DNA of 5,743 nt from Eubacterium sp. GTDB lineage: Bacteria > Bacillota > Clostridia > Lachnospirales > Lachnospiraceae. The position numbers and the translations under genes are program-made. Positions 1 through 5,718 of this stretch are shown here, one piece after another. Position 1 is the first letter of the stretch, and each line of letters starts with the position of its first letter. Below the pieces are notes generated by a model, which did not search any database, had not been told where the DNA came from, and saw nothing but the letters and a program-made list of their open reading frames with translations. The stretch covers positions 1 through 5,743 of the forward strand of contig JAILSA010000292.1 of the NCBI GenBank assembly GCA_024697885.1, written 5' to 3'.

Positions 1-106
1 GGACCTGGCAGAAAAGACCACCTACTACAGGGCGGTTATAGATTTTATCGGAGGTATGACCGACAACTATGCCATTGAGGCCTTTGAGCAGTTGCTCAGT
101 TGTTAG
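1..106 (+). CDS. C-terminal end of a probable dGTPase-like HD-domain triphosphohydrolase (partial, 5' end outside window)
   Basis: The reading frame is open from base 2 to a TAG at 104-106 and gives 34 residues. They include a YRAVIDFIGGMTDNYAIEAF segment. An Asp-(Phe/Tyr)-Ile-x-Gly-Met-Thr-Asp-x-(Tyr/Phe)-Ala stretch close to the C-terminus is typical of bacterial deoxyguanosinetriphosphate triphosphohydrolase-like proteins, which hydrolyse dNTPs to the deoxynucleoside and tripolyphosphate. The catalytic HD motif lies upstream of the window and cannot be checked, so the assignment rests on the tail alone. The next gene begins 14 bases after the stop with its own ribosome binding site and no terminator lies between them, so the two are probably cotranscribed. 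Confidence 0.72.
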   Translation, partial: DLAEKTTYYRAVIDFIGGMTDNYAIEAFEQLLSC

Positions 107-120
107 CAGTGAGGAGAAAA

Positions 121-1023
121 ATGAAATCATATAAAAAAGTACTTGTTTTGGGCCTTTTAGTCCTCTTGGTGGGGACGGGGATGGCCTGTGGAAAAAAGGA
201 GGAGGCCCCCATTGTTACGGGGCCAGCTCTCAGTGCCAGTGTGACGAAAGATGAGCCTGAGGCAACACCGGCTTATTTTACCTTTCATGATGCCAGCGGC
301 AACTTGTACCGGGGTGACCTTCAGATGGGAGTTCCCCTCTGTGCCTATGAAAAAGAGGCCTTTGGCAAGGACAAAAATGGAAAAATGCGATATAAGGGAG
401 AGGGCTACGACTGCAGTTTGGGAGTGGATTTGGCCCATCACTGCGGCAAGGTCAATTGGAAGAAGGTTAAGGCGGCAGGATATGATTTTGCCATTCTCCG
501 CATAGGATACCGAGGCTACGGCAAAGACGGAAGTCTTAACAAGGACCGTCAATTTGAGAGAAATTATGAAAAGGCCCGCCAGGCCGGACTCAAGGTGGGA
601 GCCTATTTTTTTGCCCAGGCTATAAACAAAAAAGAGGCGGCGGAAGAGGCTAGATTTGTTCTGGACATTTTGAATGGGAGGCCTCTGGATTTGCCACTGT
701 GTTATGACCCGGAATCCATCCCCTATGCCAAGGCCAGGACAGACAAGGTGTCAGGCAAGCAGTTCACCAAAAACACCTTGGAGTTTTGTGGACTGGTGAA
801 GGAAGCAGGTTATGAGCCCATGTTTTACTGTAATCTCATGTGGCAGGCCAAAAAGTTTGACCTGAAAAAACTCTGTCATATGCCCCTTTGGTATGCGGAT
901 TACCAGGATCAACCCCAGACCCCTTACTATTTTAATTTTTGGCAGTACAGTGAGTCCGCCAAGGTGCCGGGGGTCAATGGAAGGTGCGATACCAACATCT
1001 ATTTGACCAAGAAAAGCAGTTGA
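121..1023 (+). CDS. Exported GH25-family muramidase-like lipoprotein
   Basis: A 300-residue protein, probably a cell-surface lysozyme of glycoside hydrolase family 25 that cleaves the MurNAc-GlcNAc bond of peptidoglycan. ATG 121 is chosen because GAGGAG (111-116) sits 4 bases upstream; a TTG at 100 in the same frame overlaps the preceding gene and lacks such a site. Residues 1-22 are a lipoprotein-type signal (basic start, hydrophobic 7-19) ending in GMAC, with Cys23 the likely lipidated residue. The lipobox is weak, since -3 is Gly and not Leu. A linker follows, then the GH25 domain from about residue 96 to 295. It opens with GVDLAHHCGKVNW (Asp103, the first acidic catalytic position), contains CYDPES (Asp196 and Glu198, the D-x-E catalytic pair) and ends with FWQYS (273-277) and a PGVNGRCDTN segment. 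The domain carries eight Cys residues, and the Ser and Gln usual after the first Asp are replaced by Ala and Cys. Activity is inferred from the retained acidic residues. Confidence 0.9.
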   Translation: MKSYKKVLVLGLLVLLVGTGMACGKKEEAPIVTGPALSASVTKDEPEATPAYFTFHDASGNLYRGDLQMGVPLCAYEKEAFGKDKNGKMRYKGEGYDCSLGVDLAHHCGKVNWKKVKAAGYDFAILRIGYRGYGKDGSLNKDRQFERNYEKARQAGLKVGAYFFAQAINKKEAAEEARFVLDILNGRPLDLPLCYDPESIPYAKARTDKVSGKQFTKNTLEFCGLVKEAGYEPMFYCNLMWQAKKFDLKKLCHMPLWYADYQDQPQTPYYFNFWQYSESAKVPGVNGRCDTNIYLTKKSS

Positions 1024-1048
1024 CAAAAAGTATCAAAAAAAGTAAAAT
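1020..1048 (+). promoter_or_regulatory. Sigma-A-type promoter for the thrS leader
   Basis: TTGACA at 1020-1025 is a perfect -35 hexamer. TAAAAT at 1043-1048 is a one-mismatch -10, with an optimal 17-base spacer that is A-rich. Transcription would begin near 1054-1058, about 20 bases before T-box stem I, which fits a leader transcript. The -35 box overlaps the last coding base and TGA stop of the GH25 gene, so the promoter is partly embedded in the upstream gene. Confidence 0.85.
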
Positions 1049-1075
1049 TATTTTTGTATGTTAATATTTTAAATC

Positions 1076-1302
1076 GTTGATGAGGACAGTAACTTTTTCA
1101 TAAGCTACAGAGAGGAGCCGGTAGCTGCAAGGCTCTGCGGAGAAAAATGTGAAGACCACCTCGGAGAGATCCTTAATCGGATACGGTGATTCCGTCATAA
1201 TCAAAAAATGAGTGGTTAACTTGAGAGAACTTAAGTTAGCAATTTGGGTGGAACCGCGAGAATATCGTCCCAATTCGTCGAGAGATGGATTGGGATTTTT
1301 TT
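1076..1302 (+). promoter_or_regulatory. T-box riboswitch leader, threonine-specific, upstream of thrS
   Basis: This untranslated leader binds tRNA directly and lets RNA polymerase continue when tRNA-Thr is uncharged. Stem I starts with GAGG (1082-1085) pairing CCTC (1159-1162). ACAGTAA on the 5' side and GAAGACCA on the 3' side form the specifier loop. ACC at 1155-1157, followed by A, is the threonine specifier candidate. Above it, TTTTT (1094-1098) pairs AAAAA (1143-1147). An AGAGAG segment (1109-1114) and a distal hairpin follow: GAGCC (1115-1119) with GGCTC (1131-1135), closing a GGTAGCTGCAA loop. A stem II-like hairpin pairs ACGG (1183-1186) with CCGT (1192-1195). Stem III pairs 1215-1223 with 1232-1240. 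The T-box sequence TGGGTGGAACCGCG (1245-1258) contains TGGA (1249-1252) for the tRNA acceptor end. TTGGG (1244-1248) can pair with CCCAA (1269-1273) to form the antiterminator, competing with the terminator hairpin. A shifted reading of the loop would give GAC (Asp), but the downstream gene supports ACC. Confidence 0.95.
1268..1302 (+). terminator. T-box-controlled intrinsic terminator before thrS
   Basis: TCCCAATTC (1268-1276) pairs with GATTGGGA and the G before it (1287-1295), with one G-U pair and a 10-base loop, and is followed by seven T (1296-1302). The 5' arm is the same CCCAA that would join the T-box antiterminator, so the two structures are mutually exclusive. This is the expected arrangement for transcriptional control of thrS. 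Confidence 0.9.
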
Positions 1303-1345
1303 ATTACAAAAAACATTCCCGCATCCCAGAGCTATTTTATAAGAT

Positions 1346-1352
1346 AAAGGAG
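1346..1352 (+). promoter_or_regulatory. Ribosome binding site of thrS (decides the start)
   Basis: AAAGGAG lies 10 bases before ATG 1363. A TTG at 1354 in the same frame is only one base from this site, too close to be used, so the ATG is preferred. The two starts differ by only three residues. Confidence 0.8.
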
Positions 1353-1362
1353 ATTGAAAAAA

Positions 1363-3252
1363 ATGGAGAGAGAAGAATTTTTGGAGGTTTATAGACATTC
1401 CATGGCCCATGTTTTGGCCAAGGCAGTAATCGAGCTCTATGGACCAGAGACCCAGTATGCCATCGGACCTCAGATTGAGGACGGAGCTTATTATGATTTT
1501 GCCCTGCCAGAGGGTAAGTCCATCGGTGAGAACGACTACAAGACCATCGAGGACAAAATGCGCGAGATCGTCAAGCGCCGCGAGGACTGGAGAAGAGAAG
1601 AGATTACCAAGGAACAGGGTATGGAACTCTTTAAGGACCAGAAGTTCAAAATCGAGTTGATTCAGGATTTGCCTGAGGACGAGGTTATTACCATTTACTA
1701 TACAGGAGAGGATTATGTAGACCTCTGCCGCGGACCTCATGTGTCTAACTCCCAGGAACTTATGAATGTTTCCTACAAGATACATGCCAGCTCCATGGCT
1801 TATTGGAGAGGGGATGAGAAGCGCGACCGTTTGACCCGTGTTTACTTCTATGCCTTCCCAAGCAAGGATGAGTTGAAAAAGCACATCCAGATGATCAACG
1901 AGGCCAGAGAGCGTGACCACAAGAAAATCGGACCTCAGCAGGACCTCTTTATGTTTGATGAGTCCGCACCTGGTATGCCATATTGGTTGCCACGTGGATG
2001 GGCTATGTATCAGGCTCTCATGACCTATTCAAGAGCCATCCAGTACAAGCATGGATACCAGGAGATTTCTGCACCACTGATTAACAACAAGAAACTTTGG
2101 ATGGTATCTGGACACTGGGCACACTATATCAACAACATGTTTATGGTGCCAGGTGTCTCAGGATTTATGGCTGCAGACACAGATATCTCCGGCATTTTGG
2201 AAAATCCTGATGACGAGGAGTCCAAGGCAATTATGGCCAAGCTGGAGAAGGGATCTGTTCTCTACAACCGCGAGAACATTGACACCATGGCAGCTAAGCC
2301 AATGAACTGTCCAAATGCCATGATGGCATACAAGAGAACCAAGCACTCCTACAAGGAGTTGCCACTTCGCTACAGCGAGTACGATGTTTTGCACCGCAAG
2401 GAAAAATCCGGTCAGATGAACGGTTTGTTCCGTGTACAGGAGTTCCGTCAGGACGACGACCACACCTTCGTAATGGAGTCTCAGATCAAGGACGAGATTG
2501 CAGATATTATTGCCATTGCAGATGAGATTTACAGCACCTTCGGTGTAACCTATAGAGCAGAGCTTTCCACCCGCCCAGATGATTTCATGGGTGAGATAGA
2601 GGTTTGGGACCGCGCAGAGGCAGGCCTCAAGGAAATTCTGGATGAGAAATACGGCGAGGGCGGCTACGAGATCAACGAGGGAGACGGTGCCTTCTACGGA
2701 CCAAAAATCGACCTGCAGATCAAGGACGCTCTGGGAAGAGAGTGGCAGTGTGGAACCATCCAGCTTGACTTCCAGCTCCCACACAACTTTGGTTTGACTT
2801 ATGTGACACCAGAGGGAAATGAGGAGATGCCAGTAGTTATTCACCGTGCTATTTACGGTTCTTTGGAGCGTTTCATCGGTATTATTATTGAGAACTTCAA
2901 GGGCAACTTCCCATTCTGGCTCAGCCCATACCAGGTGGCAATCGTGCCAATCCGCGAGTCTCACAACGAGTATGCCAAGAAGGTAGAAGAGGTTCTTATT
3001 AACAACGGAATCCGTGTTGAGGCCGATTATGCCGACAAGAATATGAGAAATAAAATTAAGGAATTTAAGGTATACAAAGATCCATACATTTTGGTACTCG
3101 GAGACAACGAGGCAGAGAACAATATGGTATCTCTCAACATCCGCGGCTCCAACAAGCAGGTTCAGAATGTGCCACTTGATGACTTTGTAAAGATGTGTCG
3201 CAAGATGAATGAGGAGCACACATTGGAGCTTCTCTCATCTTTGGAGGACTAA
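1363..3252 (+). CDS. thrS: Threonyl-tRNA synthetase lacking the TGS domain
   Basis: Class II aminoacyl-tRNA synthetase that charges tRNA-Thr with threonine in the cytoplasm and edits mischarged seryl-tRNA. The 629-residue product starts almost directly with the editing (N2/SAD) domain. HSMAH (His12, His16) and CRGPH (Cys122, His126) form its metal-type site. The roughly 60-residue N-terminal TGS domain of the longer family members is absent. The catalytic domain (about 190-515) has a motif 1 region near 203-224, motif 2 FRVQEFRQDDDH (356-367) and motif 3 HRAIYGSLERF (494-504). The three zinc ligands that bind threonine map to Cys316, His367 and His494. The anticodon-binding domain occupies about 522-620. 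Between NNMF (257-260) and KPMNCP (312-317) there are 51 residues where the E. coli enzyme, as I recall it, has about 11, an insertion of some 40. MNCPNA replaces the usual MNCPGH. All 26 proline codons are CCA or CCT, which suggests high expression. It is controlled by the upstream T-box and is followed by pyrC after one base. Confidence 0.97.
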   Translation: MEREEFLEVYRHSMAHVLAKAVIELYGPETQYAIGPQIEDGAYYDFALPEGKSIGENDYKTIEDKMREIVKRREDWRREEITKEQGMELFKDQKFKIELIQDLPEDEVITIYYTGEDYVDLCRGPHVSNSQELMNVSYKIHASSMAYWRGDEKRDRLTRVYFYAFPSKDELKKHIQMINEARERDHKKIGPQQDLFMFDESAPGMPYWLPRGWAMYQALMTYSRAIQYKHGYQEISAPLINNKKLWMVSGHWAHYINNMFMVPGVSGFMAADTDISGILENPDDEESKAIMAKLEKGSVLYNRENIDTMAAKPMNCPNAMMAYKRTKHSYKELPLRYSEYDVLHRKEKSGQMNGLFRVQEFRQDDDHTFVMESQIKDEIADIIAIADEIYSTFGVTYRAELSTRPDDFMGEIEVWDRAEAGLKEILDEKYGEGGYEINEGDGAFYGPKIDLQIKDALGREWQCGTIQLDFQLPHNFGLTYVTPEGNEEMPVVIHRAIYGSLERFIGIIIENFKGNFPFWLSPYQVAIVPIRESHNEYAKKVEEVLINNGIRVEADYADKNMRNKIKEFKVYKDPYILVLGDNEAENNMVSLNIRGSNKQVQNVPLDDFVKMCRKMNEEHTLELLSSLED

Positions 3253-3253
3253 T

Positions 3254-4516
3254 ATGATACTAATCAAAAATGGTCGGGTGGTGGATCCGGTAAGCCAGAC
3301 AGATCAGGTGATGGACATCCTTCTTGACCAGGGAAAAATCTTAGAGCTGGGGGAAAATCTCTCGGCGCCAGAGGCCCAGGTAATAGATGCCAGTGGCCTG
3401 GTGGTGGCACCGGGACTAGTGGATTCCCATGTGCATTTTCGCGATCCGGGATTTACCTATAAGGAGGACATTTACACAGGGGCTAAGGCGGCGGCCAAGG
3501 GCGGTGTAACTACCGTGATTCTCATGGCCAATACCAAGCCAGCTGTGGACAATGTAGAGACCCTGGAGTATGTGATTCAAAAGGGAAAAGAGACGGATAT
3601 CAATATCCTGACCACAGCCAATGTCACCTGCGGCATGCAGGGAAAAGAGCTGGTGGACATGGACCTTTTGGCGGACCACGGCGCCGTGGGATTTACGGAT
3701 GATGGCCTTCCTATTATGGATGAAAAAGTCCTTTATATGGCCCTTTTAAAGGCCAAGAAAATGAATATGCCAGTCAGCCTCCACGAGGAAGATCCTATGT
3801 TTGTCAAGGAGCCGGGAGTTAATATGGGTAAAATTTCTGCCCAGTTAAATTACGGGGGAGCCTCCCATACGGCGGAGGATATCATGGTGGCAAGGGACTG
3901 CGTTTTGGCCCTGGAGACAGGAGCCAGACTCTGCATCCAGCATTTGAGTTCTGGCGTCAGCGTAGAGCTTCTTAGGACCTTCCAAAAGCTGGGAGCTGAT
4001 GTTCACGCAGAGGCCACACCACACCATTTTACCCTGACAGAAGAGGCGGTTTTGGAGTATGGAACCAATGCCCGCATGAATCCGCCTCTCAGGACGGCCA
4101 AGGACCGGGAGGAGATTATTCAGGGAATTGTGGATGGCACCATTGATATGATTGTCACAGACCACGCCCCGCACTCCGCGGAGGAAAAGGCCAAGCCAAT
4201 GGGCCAGGCACCAAGTGGTATTACGGGAATAGAGACCAGTCTTGCTTTGGGCATTAAGTCCCTGGTTCAGCCAGGTCATATTTCTCTTATGAAATTAATT
4301 GAACTTATGAGCACCAATCCAATGAAGTTTTACAACCTAGAGCCAGGAACTATCCAAAAAGGAGCTCAGGCGGATTTGGTGATTTTTGGCCAGGACCAGG
4401 AGTGGGTAGTAGACCACTATGCCTCCAAGGCCAGCAACAGTCCTTTTACGGGATGGAGCCTGCCGGGCAAAATCCACTATACCCTTTGTCAGGGCAAGGT
4501 GGTATACGAGGCCTAG
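3254..4516 (+). CDS. pyrC: Dihydroorotase (class I, PyrC type)
   Basis: Zinc amidohydrolase that interconverts N-carbamoyl-L-aspartate and dihydroorotate, the third step of de novo pyrimidine synthesis. The 420-residue length fits the class I enzymes of Gram-positive bacteria and not the shorter E. coli type. Visible active-site features are DSHVHFRDPG with metal ligands His59 and His61 and substrate-binding Arg63, Asp150 in FTDDG (the Asp used by this class in place of a carboxylated Lys), His177 in SLHEED, His230 in QHLSS, and Asp303 in TDHAPH. The C-terminal segment (about 365-420) returns to the composite beta-domain typical of amidohydrolases. ATG 3254 is chosen because GGAGG (3243-3247), inside the end of thrS, lies 6 bases upstream; a further upstream start in this frame would overlap thrS. 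One base separates it from the thrS stop, so it is probably translationally coupled and cotranscribed under T-box control. No other pyr gene is in the window, and I see no separate promoter or PyrR-type leader. Confidence 0.97.
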   Translation: MILIKNGRVVDPVSQTDQVMDILLDQGKILELGENLSAPEAQVIDASGLVVAPGLVDSHVHFRDPGFTYKEDIYTGAKAAAKGGVTTVILMANTKPAVDNVETLEYVIQKGKETDINILTTANVTCGMQGKELVDMDLLADHGAVGFTDDGLPIMDEKVLYMALLKAKKMNMPVSLHEEDPMFVKEPGVNMGKISAQLNYGGASHTAEDIMVARDCVLALETGARLCIQHLSSGVSVELLRTFQKLGADVHAEATPHHFTLTEEAVLEYGTNARMNPPLRTAKDREEIIQGIVDGTIDMIVTDHAPHSAEEKAKPMGQAPSGITGIETSLALGIKSLVQPGHISLMKLIELMSTNPMKFYNLEPGTIQKGAQADLVIFGQDQEWVVDHYASKASNSPFTGWSLPGKIHYTLCQGKVVYEA

Positions 4517-4576
4517 ATCTGCCATAGGTTGACTGTATGGCCAGCCATCAAAAATACATATAGTAAAAAAGAATGT

Positions 4577-4611
4577 CCCTGCAGATAAAAGGATGTCTGC
4601 AGGGGCTTTTT
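4577..4611 (+). terminator. Intrinsic terminator of the thrS-pyrC operon
   Basis: CCCTGCAGA (4577-4585) is a perfect inverted repeat with TCTGCAGGG (4596-4604), with a 10-base loop whose first and last bases could extend the stem. G-C and then five T (4607-4611) follow. It lies 60 bases after the pyrC stop and before the next promoter, so it closes the operon. Confidence 0.92.
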
Positions 4612-4614
4612 GCG

Positions 4615-4643
4615 TTGACAGTTGTGGGAAAAAATGCTATAAA
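4615..4643 (+). promoter_or_regulatory. Sigma-A-type promoter with extended -10 for the DUF4430 gene
   Basis: TTGACA (4615-4620) and TATAAA (4638-4643) are separated by 17 bases, and TGC directly before the -10 gives an extended -10 element. The start of transcription would be near 4649-4653. The -35 lies only four bases after the terminator T-run of the previous operon, so the two units are packed tightly but separated cleanly. Confidence 0.87.
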
Positions 4644-4655
4644 AAGTAAGAGTTT

Positions 4656-4680
4656 AGTGTCCAAATTAGATTGGGACACT
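4656..4680 (+). promoter_or_regulatory. Inverted repeat in the 5' leader, possible operator or mRNA hairpin
   Basis: AGTGTCC (4656-4662) and GGACACT (4674-4680) are a perfect 7-bp inverted repeat with an 11-base centre; AA/TT inside could extend it past a bulged G at 4673. It starts a few bases after the predicted transcription start and ends 12 bases before the GAGG ribosome binding site. It has no T-run, so it is not a terminator. The position suits a repressor site or a 5' stabilising hairpin. I recognise no known regulator consensus in it. Confidence 0.5.
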
Positions 4681-4691
4681 TGAGTGGAAAT

Positions 4692-4698
4692 GAGGTGA
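4692..4698 (+). promoter_or_regulatory. Ribosome binding site for the TTG-initiated DUF4430 gene
   Basis: GAGGTGA, in the stretch 4692-4698, lies 4 to 5 bases before the TTG at 4703. The frame is closed by a TGA at 4691-4693, so TTG is the only start that keeps the whole membrane segment. The next in-frame alternative, a GTG, would fall inside that segment. Confidence 0.75.
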
Positions 4699-4702
4699 TG
4701 GA

Positions 4703-5698
4703 TTGAATCGCAAGTGGAAGAACCTAAAATGGATTGTGACAGGTATTGTTCTGATTCTTGTGGCAGTTTTGTCCATCCGCAATATAAAATTTAAGTCAGT
4801 AGAGACCTATCAGGAGGAACAGGCCAGGCTCGCCGCCTCAGGGGTGGCCCTAAATGAGGAGGGTCAGGCCCAGATTGTCTTTGAGGACGGGACCAGCGCC
4901 TCGGTGGAGGAGCTGGCAGAGGATACCAAGGAGCAAGTCAGCCCGGCGGCCATTCAGGAGGGGGAATCGGGAAAAAAGACCAGCCAGGAAAAGAAAACTT
5001 CCAAGAAGAAATCCTCCGAGGCAGATTCTTCTGCTACAAAGTCCTCCAGTAAGAAAACCTCAAACAAGGGAACTTCAGATAAGGAAACTACAAATAAAGA
5101 AACTACAAATAAAGCGAGTTCAGATAAGGAAGCGAAGACACAAGACACTGCCAGCGAGTCCAGGAGTCAGGATGTAAATGAGAATAAATCCAGTCAGGCA
5201 GGGGATACTGATAGTTCCACATCCCAAAGTCAGGAAGGGGAGACTAGTAAGGGGCAAAAAGAAACTGAAGGCAGTCAGGCTACAGCAAGCCCGGAGCCAG
5301 AAAAAGAGGCGGAGTACTTTGAGTGCAGCATCGCAATATATTGTTATGAGCTGGCGGAGAATCCAAGTCTAATGGATGAGCGCTTCCGCTCCTACATTCC
5401 GGAGGACGGAGTGATTTTAAAGAAGTGTAAGCTCAAGGTTTTGGAGGGGACCACGGCCTATGATGTCCTAAATGCGGCCTGCAAAAAGGAGGACATACCA
5501 ATGGTGTCCACCTATACTGCCATTTATGACACCTATTATGTCAGGAGTATAGGCTATCTGTCAGAGAAGGCAGCAGGCTCCATGAGCGGTTGGGTTTACA
5601 CCGTAAATGGCAAGTCCCCCAATGTGGGCTCAAGCTCTTACAAACTTAAGGAGGGGGACCAGGTGGTCTGGTCCTATACAGTAGACGGTCAGAGATAG
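4703..5698 (+). CDS. Membrane-anchored surface protein with Ser/Lys/Thr-rich linker and C-terminal DUF4430 domain
   Basis: A 331-residue exported protein of unknown substrate. The start is TTG at 4703. Residues 1-9 are basic, and about 10-25 form a single hydrophobic segment with no lipobox Cys, so an uncleaved membrane anchor with the rest outside is likely. Residues 30-80 are acidic and probably folded or extended. Residues 80-200 are a low-complexity Ser/Lys/Thr/Glu/Gln linker that includes five tandem five-residue units (117-141). Residues about 205-328 match the DUF4430 type of domain: PEDGVI (233-238), an EGTTAYDVL element (248-256), SGWVYTVNGKSPNVG (295-309) and a closing YKLKEGDQVVWSYT (313-326). 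DUF4430 resembles the C-terminal beta-domain of transcobalamin-like proteins, so ligand binding at the surface is possible but unproven. It has its own promoter and inverted repeat upstream, and the next gene starts 20 bases after its stop, so it is the first gene of an operon that runs beyond the window. Confidence 0.85.
   Translation: MNRKWKNLKWIVTGIVLILVAVLSIRNIKFKSVETYQEEQARLAASGVALNEEGQAQIVFEDGTSASVEELAEDTKEQVSPAAIQEGESGKKTSQEKKTSKKKSSEADSSATKSSSKKTSNKGTSDKETTNKETTNKASSDKEAKTQDTASESRSQDVNENKSSQAGDTDSSTSQSQEGETSKGQKETEGSQATASPEPEKEAEYFECSIAIYCYELAENPSLMDERFRSYIPEDGVILKKCKLKVLEGTTAYDVLNAACKKEDIPMVSTYTAIYDTYYVRSIGYLSEKAAGSMSGWVYTVNGKSPNVGSSSYKLKEGDQVVWSYTVDGQR
5051..5125 (+). repeat. Five 15-bp tandem units in the linker of the DUF4430 protein
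   Basis: The units are KKTSN, KGTSD, KETTN, KETTN and KASSD, each a Lys-x-(Thr/Ser)-(Ser/Thr)-(Asn/Asp) pattern of 15 bases. The third and fourth units (5081-5095 and 5096-5110) differ at one base only (AAG versus AAA), which points to recent duplication. The repeat keeps frame, so changes in copy number would lengthen or shorten the wall-spanning linker without breaking the gene. Confidence 0.8.
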
Positions 5699-5718
5699 GC
5701 TAGAGAGGAGAGGTGAAC

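Noticed and set aside
100..120. Upstream TTG start for the GH25 lipoprotein
   Set aside because: It overlaps the preceding gene's last codons and puts seven extra residues before the signal peptide. ATG 121 has GAGGAG at proper spacing.
1303..1345. Spacer between the T-box terminator and the thrS ribosome binding site
   Set aside because: I looked for a second promoter or structure and saw nothing convincing in it.
1231..1920. A 229-codon open frame on the minus strand over the T-box and the 5' part of thrS
   Set aside because: It would run through the T-box terminator and antiterminator structures and overlap thrS. No family is recognisable.
2158..3219. A 353-codon open frame on the minus strand opposite thrS
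   Set aside because: It lies entirely within the well-supported thrS gene, has a hydrophobic shadow composition (Leu/Val/Asn/His rich) and has no ribosome binding site that I can see. It arises from thrS codon bias.
3209..3253. Upstream start for pyrC inside thrS
   Set aside because: It adds 15 residues unlike the dihydroorotase N-terminus, whereas MILIKNGRVVDP from ATG 3254 is typical and has GGAGG upstream.
4521..4541. Inverted repeat GCCATA-N9-TATGGC after pyrC
   Set aside because: The stem is only 6 bp and has no T-run. The strong hairpin at 4577-4611 explains termination, so this is likely chance.
4854..5177. A 107-codon Arg-rich open frame within the DUF4430 gene
   Set aside because: This is the frame-shifted reading of the AAG/GAA-rich linker. 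Its Arg/Lys bias comes from the repeats and not from a second gene.
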